Positions 25,775 through 35,244 of a DNA stretch of 64,000 bases are shown here, piece by piece (position 1 is the first letter of the stretch; the number at the start of each line of letters is the position of its first letter). A program made the translations under genes and the position numbers. The notes under the pieces were generated by a model, which saw only the letters and a program-made list of their open reading frames with translations, made no database searches and was not told the DNA's origin. The DNA is from ZC4RG30 sp035556135 (GTDB taxonomy: Bacteria; Pseudomonadota; Gammaproteobacteria; Steroidobacterales; Steroidobacteraceae), in contig DATMFO010000006.1 in assembly GCA_035556135.1 (NCBI GenBank), positions 158,505 through 222,504 on the forward strand, in the 5' to 3' direction.

Positions 25775-25974
25775 ACCTCGACCGTGCCGTGCTTGCATTC
25801 GCCGGACTGATGGTGCTGGCCAGCCTGGCGCTGGCGCATTACGTATCCCCCAACTGGTTGTGGCTGACTGCATTTGTCGGCCTGAACCTCATCCAGTCCA
25901 GCTTCACCGGCTTCTGTCCTGCCGCGATGGTTTTCAGGGCCCTCGGCGCGAAGCAGGGCTGCGCCTTCCGGTGA
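25771..25974 (+). CDS. Small DUF2892 (YgaP-like) membrane protein
   Basis: A 67-residue protein with two hydrophobic helices (about residues 6-24 and 29-46) and the DUF2892 features LNLIQSSFTGFCPAAMVF and CAF at the end. Members are often found alone or fused to rhodanese domains (YgaP) beside sulfur-handling genes. Its ATG overlaps the sqr stop (ATGA). The cysteines in FTGFCPA and GCAF could take part in sulfur chemistry, but this is unproven. Confidence 0.88.
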   Translation: MNLDRAVLAFAGLMVLASLALAHYVSPNWLWLTAFVGLNLIQSSFTGFCPAAMVFRALGAKQGCAFR

Positions 25975-27044
25975 GAGCCGTGAAATGGCCCGTCGCCATC
26001 GCGGTGCTGCTGGCGCTGGCCTCCTGCGGCGATTCCTCACGTGAATCCGCCGCGCCGTCGCCCGTGCCCGCACTTGAGACACTGGTAGTGGCCGCTTCCG
26101 GCGACGCAGGTGCGCTTGCCTGGGATGGCATCGTGCAGGCCGTGGAGCAATCGGTATTGTCGGCGCAGACATCGGGTCGCGTGGTTGCGCTCGGCGCGGA
26201 CATCGACCAGCCGGTGAAGAAGGGAACGCTGCTGCTGCGCCTCACCGACGAGGAACAGCAGGCGGCCGTCGCGACGGCCGCCGCGCAGCTGCGCGCCGCC
26301 GAGGCGCAGCTTGCGGACGCCGCCAGCCGGTTTGCCCGTGCCAGCGAACTGGTGGAGCGGCAGCTGGTATCGCGCGATGATTTCGACCGCGTGCGCGCGG
26401 CAAGGGATTCCGCGCAGGCAGCCCGGGATGCCGCCGCGGCGGTGCTGGCGCAGGCGCGCCAGCAGCTGCAGTACACCACCGTGCTGGCGCCCTATGACGG
26501 CATCATCGCCACGCGGCAGGTCGAGATGGGCGAGACGGTCGCGCCCGGCCGGCCGCTCTATACGCTGTATGCCCCGGGCCAGTTGCGCCTGGAGGTGCTG
26601 GTGCCGCAGGCGGATGCCGCGAGGATCCGCGCCAATCCGGCGGCAGAGGTCAGCCTGCCGGACGGACGCGACGTCACGGCGGCGAAGGTGACCGTGTTCC
26701 CCGCGGCCGATCCGCTGGCGCACAGCATCGCAGTGCGCGTGCTGCTGCCAGCGCTGGGCAGCGCTCCACGACCCGGCCAGACAGCCAAGGTTCGCTTCGC
26801 CGCGGCTGCCGGTCCCGGCCAGCCGTGGCTTCCCGCCAGCGCCATCGTGCGTCGTGGCGAACTCTCGGCGGCCTATGTGGTGAGCGAAGAGGGCGTGGTG
26901 CTGCGGCAATTGCGCCTCGGCCGCACCCAGGGCGGGCGCACGGAGGTCATCGCCGGCCTCGTGCCCGGGGAACGGGTGGCCACGGATCCTTCCGCCGCGC
27001 TGGCGGCACTGCGCGCAACACGCCGCGACGGATGGCAGCAGTGA
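25971..27044 (+). CDS. RND efflux membrane-fusion (periplasmic adaptor) lipoprotein
   Basis: About 357 residues from a GTG at 25971 that overlaps the DUF2892 stop (GTGA). A lipoprotein signal ends in LLALASCGDSS, with the lipidated Cys at ~19. Then come a lipoyl half-motif (SGRVVALGADIDQPVKKGTL), an Ala-rich coiled-coil hairpin (~90-150), the second lipoyl half (LAPYDGIIATRQVEMGETV) and beta-barrel/proximal domains. It partners the RND pump gene that overlaps its end. No outer-membrane channel gene is in the operon. Confidence 0.9.
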   Translation: MRAVKWPVAIAVLLALASCGDSSRESAAPSPVPALETLVVAASGDAGALAWDGIVQAVEQSVLSAQTSGRVVALGADIDQPVKKGTLLLRLTDEEQQAAVATAAAQLRAAEAQLADAASRFARASELVERQLVSRDDFDRVRAARDSAQAARDAAAAVLAQARQQLQYTTVLAPYDGIIATRQVEMGETVAPGRPLYTLYAPGQLRLEVLVPQADAARIRANPAAEVSLPDGRDVTAAKVTVFPAADPLAHSIAVRVLLPALGSAPRPGQTAKVRFAAAAGPGQPWLPASAIVRRGELSAAYVVSEEGVVLRQLRLGRTQGGRTEVIAGLVPGERVATDPSAALAALRATRRDGWQQ

Positions 27045-30000
27045 GTGAGGTACCCGCCGGCGACGGTGTGACCGGCCTCTCCGGCCGGCTCGCGCGCCGC
27101 TTTGCCGCCAGCCCGATGACGCCGCTGCTGGCACTGGTGGGCCTGCTGCTCGGCCTGGTTGCCGTGATCATCACGCCGCGCGAGGAAGAGCCGCAGATCG
27201 ACGTGACGATGGCCAATGTGATCGTGCCTTTTCCCGGCGGCTCCTCCCGCGACGTGGAACAGCAGGTGGCATCGCCGCTGGAGCAGCGCCTGGCAGAGGT
27301 CGAAGGCGTGAAGCACGTGTACTCGATCTCGCGGCCGGGGACCGCGGTGATCACCGTGGAATTCGCGGTGGGCGTACCGCGCCAGGCCGCACTGGTGCGC
27401 CTGTACAACCAGGTCTGGTCGAATCTCGACCTGCTGCGTCCCGGCACCGGCATCGGCCAGCCGGTCGTGAAGCCCAAAGGCATCGACGACGTGCCGGTGA
27501 TGAGCGTGACGCTGTGGACCGACGATCCGGCGCGTGGTCCTGCCGACCTTGCGCGGGTGGCCCGCAGCGTGGAGGTGGAGATCAAGCGGATCCCCGGCAC
27601 GCGCGACGTGTACACCATCGGTGCGCCCGAGCGGCGCGTCGTGGTGACACTGGATGCGGCCCGCATGGCCAGCCATGGCCTGGCGGCGTCCGACCTGATG
27701 CAGGCGCTGCGTGCCGCCAACGTCGTGCAGCAGGGCGGCGAGCGCGCTGCTGCCACCGGCACGGTGCAGATGGTCGCGGGCACCTTCCTGGCCAGTGCGC
27801 GGGATGTCGCGGAGCTGGTGATCGGCGTCAACGGCGGCCGGCCGCTGCTGCTGGCCGATGTCGCCGACGTGAGTGACGGCGCAGACCTGCCCGACAGCTA
27901 TGTGTGGCACGGCACGCCGGCAGGGCGGCCTGGTCCCGGGGCGGGCGTCGCCCCGGCAGTGACCCTGGCCATTGCCAAGAAGCCCGGCAGCAATGCCGCC
28001 GACGTCACCACCGCCGTGGCGCGCCGCCTGCAGCAGCTGGAAGGCGAGCTGCTGCCCGCCGGCGTACATGCCGCCGTTACCCGCGACTACGGCCAGACTG
28101 CCACCGACAAGGCCACCAAGCTGATGCAGAAGCTGCTGTTCGCCACGGTGTCGGTGGTGCTGCTGGTGCTGTTCACGCTGGGGCGGCGCGAGGCCGTCGT
28201 GGTCGGCACGGCGGTGATCCTCACGCTGGCGCTGACACTGTTCGCCTCGCGCGCCATGGGCTTCACGCTCAACCGCGTGTCGCTGTTCGCGCTGATCTTC
28301 TCCATCGGCATCCTGGTCGATGATGCCATCGTGGTGGTGGAGAACATCCATCGCCACATGCAGCGCGGCGGACGCACGCTGCTGCAGGCCATTCCGCCTG
28401 CCGTGAACGAGGTGGGCGGTCCCACCATCCTCGCCACCTTCACGGTGATCGCGGCGCTGCTGCCGATGGCTTTCGTCTCCGGCCTGATGGGCCCCTACAT
28501 GCGGCCGATCCCGGTGAATGCCTCGGCGGGCATGCTGCTGTCGCTGGCCGTGGCGCTGGTGGTGACGCCCTGGCTGTCGGCGCGGCTGCTGTCCCGCCAC
28601 GCACCGCCCGCGCCGGAAGGGCAGGAGGCACGCGGCAGCTTCCTGCACCGCCTGTTCACGCGCCTGCTCGGCCCCTTCCTGCATGGCAGCCGGGCACCGC
28701 GCCGCCGGCACCTGCTGTTTGCCGGCATGTTGCTGCTGGTGGTGCTCTCCGCGGGCCTGGCCGCGCTGCGCATCGTGGTGCTGAAGATGCTGCCCTTCGA
28801 CAACAAGTCGGAGCTGCAGGTGATGGTGGACCTGCCGGAAGGCAGCACGCTGGAGAGCACCAACGCATTGCTGGCGGATATTGCCCTGCGCGTGGCCCGG
28901 GTGCCGGAGGTACTGGACTTCCAGGGCTACGCAGGCACCTCGGCGCCGGTGAACTTCAACGGCCTGGTGCGCCAGTATTTCCTGCGCGCCGGCAGCAACG
29001 TGGGTGACCTGCAGGTGAACCTGGTGGACCGGCACGATCGCCAGCGCCAGAGCCATGAGATCGCGCGTGACCTGCGACCGCAGCTGCAGCCGCTGGCCGC
29101 GCGCTACCAGGCCAGCATCAAGGTCGTGGAGGTGCCGCCGGGTCCGCCCGTGCTGGCGCCGCTGGTGGCCGAGGTCTACGGCCCCGACTACGCGCGCAGC
29201 CGCCAGCTGGCGCGTGCGCTGGAGGAAGTCTTCCGCGCCACACCCGGCATCGTCGACATCGACACCACCGTGGAAGCCGACGCACCGCGCGAGACGCTGG
29301 TGGTGGACCGTGCCCGCGCCGCGCGGCTGGGCGTCGCGCCGGCCGACATCATCGAGGCGCTGTCGATCGGCCTGGCAGGAACCGACGCCACCTTCATCCA
29401 GGATGGCGCGTCACGCTACCCGCACCCGGTCCGCCTGCGGCTGTCGGCCGCCGACCAGGCCAGCCTGCAGGGTGTGCTGGCGCTGCGCGTGCGCGCCGCC
29501 AGTGGCGCGCTGGTGCCGGTCTCCGAGCTGGTGAGCGTGCAGCGTGGCGGCTGGGACGGTGCCATCCACCACAAGGACCTGCTGCCGGTGGTCTATGTCT
29601 CGGGCGATGAAGCCGGCGATTTCGACAGCCCGCTGTACGGCATGTTCGGCATCGTGGGCCAGCTGCGGGGCGAGGCGGTCGGCGGGGAGAACCTGCAGCA
29701 GTATTTCATCCGCCAGCCCCCGGAAACGGCCGGCTATGCCGTGAAGTGGGACGGGGAGTGGCAAATCACCTACGAGACCTTCCGCGACATGGGCATCGCC
29801 TATGCGGCGGGCATCCTGCTGATCTATTTCCTGGTCGTGGCGCAGTTCCGCAGCTACCTGGTGCCGCTGGTGATCATGGCGCCCATCCCGCTCACCGTGA
29901 TCGGCGTGATGCCGGGCCATGCGCTGCTCGGTGCGCAGTTCACCGCCACCTCGATGATCGGCATGATCGCGCTGGCGGGCATCATCGTGCGCAATTCCAT

Positions 30001-30274
30001 CCTGCTGGTGGATTTCATCAACCACGCGCTGGCGCAGGGGCAGGCTCCCGCCGCGGCGGTGATCGAGGCCTGTGCGGTGCGCGCGCGTCCCATCGTGCTC
30101 ACCGCCGTCGCCGCCATGCTCGGGGCCTTCTTCATCCTCGATGACCCGATCTTCAACGGGCTCGCCGTGGCGCTGATCTTCGGCATCCTGGTGAGCACCG
30201 TGCTGACGCTGGTAGTGATCCCGCTGCTCTACTACTCACTGATCCGGCGCCAGCCGCCGGCAAAGGTTCCGTGA
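27032..30274 (+). CDS. RND-family efflux permease
   Basis: A 1080-residue inner-membrane pump of the AcrB/HAE superfamily, in two homologous halves with large periplasmic loops. TM1 starts near residue 30 (TPLLALVGLLLGLVAVIITP), and the proton-relay Asp pair is in ILVDDAIVVVENIHRHM of TM4. The ATG at 27032 overlaps the adaptor by 13 bases; a GTG at 27041 would give the GTGA overlap seen elsewhere in the operon. Substrate is unknown; the place between sqr and cytochrome bd suggests export linked to sulfide or reactive sulfur stress (inference). Confidence 0.9.
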   Translation: MAAVSEVPAGDGVTGLSGRLARRFAASPMTPLLALVGLLLGLVAVIITPREEEPQIDVTMANVIVPFPGGSSRDVEQQVASPLEQRLAEVEGVKHVYSISRPGTAVITVEFAVGVPRQAALVRLYNQVWSNLDLLRPGTGIGQPVVKPKGIDDVPVMSVTLWTDDPARGPADLARVARSVEVEIKRIPGTRDVYTIGAPERRVVVTLDAARMASHGLAASDLMQALRAANVVQQGGERAAATGTVQMVAGTFLASARDVAELVIGVNGGRPLLLADVADVSDGADLPDSYVWHGTPAGRPGPGAGVAPAVTLAIAKKPGSNAADVTTAVARRLQQLEGELLPAGVHAAVTRDYGQTATDKATKLMQKLLFATVSVVLLVLFTLGRREAVVVGTAVILTLALTLFASRAMGFTLNRVSLFALIFSIGILVDDAIVVVENIHRHMQRGGRTLLQAIPPAVNEVGGPTILATFTVIAALLPMAFVSGLMGPYMRPIPVNASAGMLLSLAVALVVTPWLSARLLSRHAPPAPEGQEARGSFLHRLFTRLLGPFLHGSRAPRRRHLLFAGMLLLVVLSAGLAALRIVVLKMLPFDNKSELQVMVDLPEGSTLESTNALLADIALRVARVPEVLDFQGYAGTSAPVNFNGLVRQYFLRAGSNVGDLQVNLVDRHDRQRQSHEIARDLRPQLQPLAARYQASIKVVEVPPGPPVLAPLVAEVYGPDYARSRQLARALEEVFRATPGIVDIDTTVEADAPRETLVVDRARAARLGVAPADIIEALSIGLAGTDATFIQDGASRYPHPVRLRLSAADQASLQGVLALRVRAASGALVPVSELVSVQRGGWDGAIHHKDLLPVVYVSGDEAGDFDSPLYGMFGIVGQLRGEAVGGENLQQYFIRQPPETAGYAVKWDGEWQITYETFRDMGIAYAAGILLIYFLVVAQFRSYLVPLVIMAPIPLTVIGVMPGHALLGAQFTATSMIGMIALAGIIVRNSILLVDFINHALAQGQAPAAAVIEACAVRARPIVLTAVAAMLGAFFILDDPIFNGLAVALIFGILVSTVLTLVVIPLLYYSLIRRQPPAKVP

Positions 30275-31623
30275 TGGACGCCCTTATCCTGGCGCGCGTG
30301 CAGTTCGCAGCCAATATCAGTTTCCACATCCTGTTTCCGACGATATCGATTGCACTGGCGTGGCTGCTGCTCTATTTCAGGCTGCGCTTTGCGCGCACCC
30401 GCGAGGCGCACTGGATGGATGCCTATCGCCTGTGGGTGAAGATCTTCGCGCTCACTTTCGCGCTGGGCGTTGTCAGCGGCGTGACCATGAGCTTCCAGTT
30501 CGGCACCAACTGGCCGGGCTACATGGAGAAGGTGGGCAACGTGGCGGGCCCGCTGCTGGCCTACGAGGTGCTCACTGCATTCTTCCTCGAGGCCACCTTC
30601 CTTGCCGTCATGCTGTTCGGCATCGGCAAGGTGTCCGACCGCGTGCATACCCTGGCCACCGTGCTGGTGGCCGTGGGCACCAGCATGTCGGCGTTCTGGA
30701 TCCTGGTGCTCAATTCGTGGATGCAGACGCCCACGGGGTTCACCCTGGTCGACGGCGTCGTGCATGCCACCGACTGGCTGGCCATCCTGTTCAATCCTTC
30801 CATGCCCTGGCGGCTGCTGCACATGCTGATCGCCTCGGGCCTCACCGTGGCCTTCCTCGTGACAGGGCTGTCGGCCTGGCGGCTGCTGCGCGGCGACAGC
30901 CGGCCCGATGCACGGGCCGCGCTGCGCACCGGCACGCGCCTGGCAGCGGTGCTGATCCCGCTGCAGATCCTGGTGGGAGACTTCCATGGCCTGAACACCC
31001 TGGAGCACCAGCCCGCCAAGATCGCGGCGATGGAGGGCGTGTGGGAGACCGAGCGGGGCGCGCCGCTGCTGCTGTTCGCCTGGCCCGACGAAGAGCAGCG
31101 ACGCAACCATTTCGAGGTGGGCATCCCGCGCGGCGCAAGCCTGGTGCTGCGGCATGACGCGGATGGGGAAATCCAGGGACTGAACGATTTCCCCGGCGGG
31201 CATCCGCCGGTGAAGCCCGTGTTCTTCGGCTTCCGCCTGATGGTGGGCGTGGGGCTCCTGATGCTGGCCGCGTCCTGGCTGGGTGCCTGGTGGCTGCGCG
31301 GCAACCGCGAGCCAGCGCGCCACTGGCTGCGCCTGATGGTGGCGATGACCTTCTCCGGCTGGGTGGCGACCCTCGCCGGCTGGTACGTCACCGAAGTGGG
31401 GCGCCAGCCCTGGCTGGTGCAGGACGTGCTGCGCACCGCCGATGCCGCAACAAAAGGCGATATTCCCATCGGCACCAGCCTGGTGCTCTACCTGCTGCTG
31501 TATGCCGGGCTGATCGTCGCCTACATCAGCGTGCTGTTCTACCTGGCGGCCAAAGGAGGCGAGCAGCCACCGGATGTACGCCAGGATCCCCCTCACCCTG
31601 TCGGAGGTTCGCGTGGCACCTGA
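30274..31623 (+). CDS. cioA: Cytochrome bd-type (cyanide-insensitive) ubiquinol oxidase subunit I
   Basis: A 449-residue polytopic protein of the CydA family. The heme b595 ligand lies in ANISFHILFPTISIA (His18), and other conserved segments are GVVSGVTMSFQFGTNWPGYM, HMLIASGLTVAF and TLEHQPAKIAAMEG. The Q-loop is short, as in CioA rather than E. coli CydA. The ATG overlaps the RND stop (TGATG). Cytochrome bd resists sulfide poisoning that blocks heme-copper oxidases, so it can accept the quinol made by SQR. Confidence 0.93.
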   Translation: MDALILARVQFAANISFHILFPTISIALAWLLLYFRLRFARTREAHWMDAYRLWVKIFALTFALGVVSGVTMSFQFGTNWPGYMEKVGNVAGPLLAYEVLTAFFLEATFLAVMLFGIGKVSDRVHTLATVLVAVGTSMSAFWILVLNSWMQTPTGFTLVDGVVHATDWLAILFNPSMPWRLLHMLIASGLTVAFLVTGLSAWRLLRGDSRPDARAALRTGTRLAAVLIPLQILVGDFHGLNTLEHQPAKIAAMEGVWETERGAPLLLFAWPDEEQRRNHFEVGIPRGASLVLRHDADGEIQGLNDFPGGHPPVKPVFFGFRLMVGVGLLMLAASWLGAWWLRGNREPARHWLRLMVAMTFSGWVATLAGWYVTEVGRQPWLVQDVLRTADAATKGDIPIGTSLVLYLLLYAGLIVAYISVLFYLAAKGGEQPPDVRQDPPHPVGGSRGT

Positions 31624-32638
31624 CCTGGCAACACCGGCCGGCTGGTTGCCGGTCGTCTTCATGGCGTTGATGGGCGTGGCGCTGTTCCTGTACGTGGTGC
31701 TCGATGGCTACGACCTCGGGGTGGGCATCCTGCTGCCCGCCGCCACCACCGAAGAGAAGGACATCATGGTGTCCTCCATCGGGCCGTTCTGGGATGCGAA
31801 CGAGACCTGGCTGGTGCTGGGCATCGGCCTGCTTCTGGTGGCGTTCCCGCTCGCCCACGGCGTGGTGCTGTCCTCCCTCTACATGCCCGTGGTGCTGATG
31901 CTCATCGGGCTGATCCTGCGCGGCGTGGCCTTCGACTTCCGCGTGAAGGCACGCGCTGCGCACAAGCCGCTGTGGAACCGGCTCTTCTGGGCCGGCTCGC
32001 TGCTGGCAGCCGGGGCACAGGGCTTCATGCTCGGGTCCTACATCACCGGTTTCGGCACCTCCTGGGCCGCACGCGGATTTGCCCTGCTGACCATGATCTG
32101 CGTGCCTGCGGTCTATGCCCTTCTGGGCGCGGGCTGGCTGGTGATCAAGACATCCGGCGCCCTGCAGCTGAAGGCCGTGCACTGGGCGCGCCGCTTCTGG
32201 TGGGGAGCGCTGGCCGGATTCGCTGCCGTTTCCGTGGCCTCGCCCCTGGTGAGCGAGCGCATCTTCGAGAAGTGGTTCGCGCTGCCCTTCGTGGTGCTGC
32301 TGGCGCCGCTGCCGCTGGCCACGCTGGCGCTGCTGCTGGTTTCGGCCCGATCTCTGGCCCGCCTGCCGGTGCGCCTGGCGCAGGGCAACGAATACGGCGC
32401 CTGGGTGCCGTTCGGCTGCATCATCGGCGTGATCGCCATCGGCTTCTACGGCCTCAGCTACAGCCTGTTCCCCTACCTGGTGGTGGACCGCATCACCATC
32501 TGGGATGCGGCCAGCGCGCCGGAGTCGCTGTTCATCATCCTGGCCGGCGCGCTGCTCGTGCTGCCGGCCATCCTGGGCTACACGGTGTTCGTCTACCGGG
32601 TGTTCCGCGGCAAGGCCCGTCCGCTTTCCTATGGCTGA
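31613..32638 (+). CDS. cioB: Cytochrome bd-type ubiquinol oxidase subunit II
   Basis: About 341 residues from a GTG at 31613, with a GGAGG ribosome site 5 bases before it; the gene overlaps cioA by 11 bases. CydB-family features are LYVVLDGYDLGVGILLP and GPFWDANETWLVLG near the start, then GLSYSLFPYLVVDRITIWDAA near the end, with about eight hydrophobic helices. It is the last gene of the sulfide operon; no cydX-like small subunit is obvious downstream. Confidence 0.93.
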   Translation: MAPDLATPAGWLPVVFMALMGVALFLYVVLDGYDLGVGILLPAATTEEKDIMVSSIGPFWDANETWLVLGIGLLLVAFPLAHGVVLSSLYMPVVLMLIGLILRGVAFDFRVKARAAHKPLWNRLFWAGSLLAAGAQGFMLGSYITGFGTSWAARGFALLTMICVPAVYALLGAGWLVIKTSGALQLKAVHWARRFWWGALAGFAAVSVASPLVSERIFEKWFALPFVVLLAPLPLATLALLLVSARSLARLPVRLAQGNEYGAWVPFGCIIGVIAIGFYGLSYSLFPYLVVDRITIWDAASAPESLFIILAGALLVLPAILGYTVFVYRVFRGKARPLSYG

Positions 32639-32776
32639 GCATTCCGTCCCGATTCGTATATACTCCCGCCCCCCGCCACCGGGCTGCCCGCAAGGGACTG
32701 ACGGCGGCAGGGACAGTGACCAGCCATGCGTGGCCCAAGTCGCACCGCTTTTGACTACCATGGGCACCCCACAAGG

Positions 32777-32853
32777 GCGCCCGTAGCTCAGTTGGATAGA
32801 GCATCGGCCTTCTAAGCCGGTGGTCGCAGGTTCGACTCCTGCCGGGCGCGCCA
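32777..32853 (+). tRNA. tRNA-Arg (anticodon TCT)
   Basis: A 77-nt tRNA with acceptor GCGCCCG/CGGGCGC, discriminator G and encoded CCA. The anticodon loop CTTCTAA gives TCT. It is the first of four closely spaced tRNA genes upstream of tig. Confidence 0.97.
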
Positions 32854-32875
32854 GACTGGTTTCTGATGTGACGAT

Positions 32876-32952
32876 GGTGGACGTAGCTCAGCTGGTAGAG
32901 TCCCGGATTGTGATTCCGGCTGTCGCGGGTTCGAGTCCCGTCGTCCACCCCA
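32876..32952 (+). tRNA. tRNA-His (anticodon GTG)
   Basis: Acceptor GTGGACG/CGTCCAC with the encoded extra G(-1) at 32876 opposite discriminator C, the hallmark of tRNA-His, and CCA encoded. The anticodon stem CCGGA/TCCGG closes loop TTGTGAT, anticodon GTG. Confidence 0.97.
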
Positions 32953-32959
32953 ATTTCAT

Positions 32960-33035
<76 letters not shown>

Positions 33036-33049
33036 TTTCCCTCTCCGGT

Positions 33050-33134
33050 GCGAAAGTGGCGGAACTGGTAGACGCACTGGATTTAGGTTCCAGCGGGGCA
33101 ACCCGTGAGAGTTCGAGTCTCTCCTTTCGCACCA
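33050..33134 (+). tRNA. tRNA-Leu (anticodon TAG)
   Basis: An 85-nt class II tRNA with acceptor GCGAAAG/CTTTCGC, discriminator A and CCA encoded. The anticodon stem CTGGA/TCCAG closes TTTAGGT, anticodon TAG; a long variable arm follows. tig begins 36 bases later. Confidence 0.97.
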
Positions 33135-33169
33135 CCCTTTAGCATTCGCAGAAATCCAACGAGAAGGCC

Positions 33170-34471
33170 ATGCAGTTCACCGTACAGACCACCCAGGGGC
33201 TTGAGCGTCGCATCGAGGTCGAGGTTCCGCGCACGCGCGTCACGGGAGAGGTCGATCGCCGCCTGCGCGAGCTGTCGCGCACCGCCAAGGTGAAGGGCTT
33301 TCGTCCGGGCAAGGTGCCCATCAACGTCATCAAGCAGCAGTACGGCAGCCAGGTGCAGGGCGATGCGATCTCGGAGCTGATCCGCCAGGGTTACAGCGAG
33401 GCGGTCTCGAAAGAGAAGCTGCGTCCGGCCGGCAGCCCGCGCATCGAACCGATGCAGGTCGATCCTTCCGAAGACCTGAAGTTCGCCGCCATCGTGGAAG
33501 TGATGCCGGAAGTCGCGGTCAAGGAAGTGACCAGCCTTTCGATTGACCGTCCCACCGTCAGCATTTCCGACGCAGACGTGGACGCCATGCTCGAGAGCAT
33601 GCGCCGCCAGCGCGCCACCTTCACGCCGGCGGATCGCGCCGCGCAGAAGGGTGACCGCGTGGTCGTGGATTTCACCGGCCGCGTCGACGGCACGGAATTC
33701 GAGGGCGGCAAGGGCACCAACATGGCCGTGGTCATCGGCGCCGGCCGCGCCATCGCCGACTTCGAGAACGCGCTGGTGGGCATGCGCAAGGGTGAATCGA
33801 AGACCGCCCCCGTGAAGTTCCCGGACGACTACGGCGCGAAGGAGCTGGCCGGCAAGCAGGCCGAGTTCGACCTGGCCGTCACCGCAGTGGAAGAGCAGGT
33901 GCTGCCGCCGCTCGATGACGAGTTTGCCCGCGCCTTCGGCCTGGGTGATGGCGGCGTGGCCGCCCTGCGCACCGAGGTGCGGGGCAGCATGGAGCGCGAG
34001 GCCGCCGAGGCCGTGCGCAAGAAGCTGCGCGACCAGGTGTTCGAGGCCCTCGCGCGCGAGAACAACGTCGAGCTGCCCCGGGCCATGGTCGAGGAGCAGA
34101 TCCAGCAGCTGCAATATGACCTGTTGCAGCGCATGGGCCGGCAGGACGCCACCCAGATGCCGCCCCGGGAGCCCTTCGTGGAGCCCGCCGAGCGCCGCGT
34201 GAAGCTGGGCCTGCTGATCGGCGAGCTGATCCGCCGCGAGAACATCCAGGTGGACCGGGGCCGCGTGCTGGCCAGGCTCGAGGAACTGGTTGCCCAGTAT
34301 CCCAATGCCGCCGAGGTGCGCCGCGCCTGGCTGCAGAACCAGGACGTGATGCGCCAGATCGAGACTTCCGTCATGGAAGAGCTGGCGGTTGAGTGGGTGG
34401 TTGGCCGCGCCAGTGTGACCGACAGCCCCGCGAGCTTCGCCGAGCTGACCGGCTTCCGCCAGCCGGAGTAA
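33170..34471 (+). CDS. tig: Trigger factor, ribosome-associated chaperone
   Basis: A 433-residue trigger factor. The ribosome-docking loop GFRPGKVP is at residues 43-50; the FKBP-type prolyl isomerase domain follows at about 150-240 (VVDFTGRVDGTEFEGG), then the helical chaperone arms. Trigger factor shields nascent chains at the exit tunnel. A GAGAAGG ribosome site precedes the ATG, and clpP follows after 10 bp. Confidence 0.97.
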   Translation: MQFTVQTTQGLERRIEVEVPRTRVTGEVDRRLRELSRTAKVKGFRPGKVPINVIKQQYGSQVQGDAISELIRQGYSEAVSKEKLRPAGSPRIEPMQVDPSEDLKFAAIVEVMPEVAVKEVTSLSIDRPTVSISDADVDAMLESMRRQRATFTPADRAAQKGDRVVVDFTGRVDGTEFEGGKGTNMAVVIGAGRAIADFENALVGMRKGESKTAPVKFPDDYGAKELAGKQAEFDLAVTAVEEQVLPPLDDEFARAFGLGDGGVAALRTEVRGSMEREAAEAVRKKLRDQVFEALARENNVELPRAMVEEQIQQLQYDLLQRMGRQDATQMPPREPFVEPAERRVKLGLLIGELIRRENIQVDRGRVLARLEELVAQYPNAAEVRRAWLQNQDVMRQIETSVMEELAVEWVVGRASVTDSPASFAELTGFRQPE

Positions 34472-34481
34472 GATAGGGGGC

Positions 34482-35105
34482 ATGAACGAACGCGCCCTGA
34501 ACCTCGTGCCGATGGTGGTCGAACAGACCTCCCGCGGCGAACGTGCCTACGACATCTACTCCCGGCTGCTGAAGGACCGCGTGATCTTCGCGGTCGGTCC
34601 GGTCGAGGACTACATGGCGAACGTCATCGTGGCCCAGCTGCTGTTCCTGGAGTCCGAGAACCCGGACAAGGACATCGCGCTGTACATCAATTCGCCGGGC
34701 GGGCACGTCACCGCGGGCCTGGCGATCTACGACACCATGCAGTACATCAAGCCCGATGTGTCGACCATCTGCATCGGCCAGGCCGCCAGCATGGGTGCCG
34801 TGCTGCTGGCCGGCGGCGCCGCCGGCAAGCGTTTTTCGCTGCCCGACTCGCGCATCATGATCCACCAGCCGCTGGGTGGCATGCAGGGGCAGGCCGCTGA
34901 CATGGAAATCCATGCCCGCGAGATCCTCTACACCCGCGACCGGTTGAACCACATCCTGGCCAAGCACACCGGCCAGCCGGTGGAGAAGATCAAGCACGAC
35001 ACCGACCGCGACAACTTCATGCGGGCCGAAGATGCCGTCTCCTATGGTCTGATCGACAGGGTGCTGGCGAGCCGCAATGAGCTTGCTGCACCACAGGTGC
35101 GCTAG
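34482..35105 (+). CDS. clpP: ATP-dependent Clp protease proteolytic subunit
   Basis: A 207-residue serine peptidase that forms the tetradecameric ClpP barrel. The triad is Ser103 (GQAASMGAVLL), His128 (MIHQPLGG) and Asp177 (DTDRDNFM). The conserved SPGGHVTAGLAIYDTMQYI and the N-terminal NLVPMVVEQTSRGERAYDI are complete. It works with ClpX encoded 139 bp downstream. Confidence 0.98.
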   Translation: MNERALNLVPMVVEQTSRGERAYDIYSRLLKDRVIFAVGPVEDYMANVIVAQLLFLESENPDKDIALYINSPGGHVTAGLAIYDTMQYIKPDVSTICIGQAASMGAVLLAGGAAGKRFSLPDSRIMIHQPLGGMQGQAADMEIHAREILYTRDRLNHILAKHTGQPVEKIKHDTDRDNFMRAEDAVSYGLIDRVLASRNELAAPQVR

Positions 35106-35167
35106 GGCAATCCCTTAAAAAGCCCGATTTCCTTTTGAATACAAAGGGTTGGCTGGGCAATGGCGCT

Positions 35168-35197
35168 TTGCGCGCCACCGCAGGCGCATGCTATAAC
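35168..35197 (+). promoter_or_regulatory. Possible clpX promoter
   Basis: TTGCGC (35168-35173) and TATAAC (35192-35197) are 18 bases apart in the clpP-clpX gap, about 50 bp before the clpX ATG. The -35 match is only partial. Confidence 0.35.
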
Positions 35198-35244
35198 GAT
35201 CCTGGCCCCTGCGTGGCCGACCGCATTGTGAGGTTTCCAGACCG

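Noticed and set aside
26873..29056. Long minus-strand open frame antisense to the RND pump
   Set aside because: No recognisable domain; composition is that of a shadow frame, and the plus strand encodes a clear RND permease.
32639..32776. Promoter for the tRNA array
   Set aside because: TATACT at 32659-32664 is a fair -10, but no -35 lies at a proper distance, so it was not listed as a feature.
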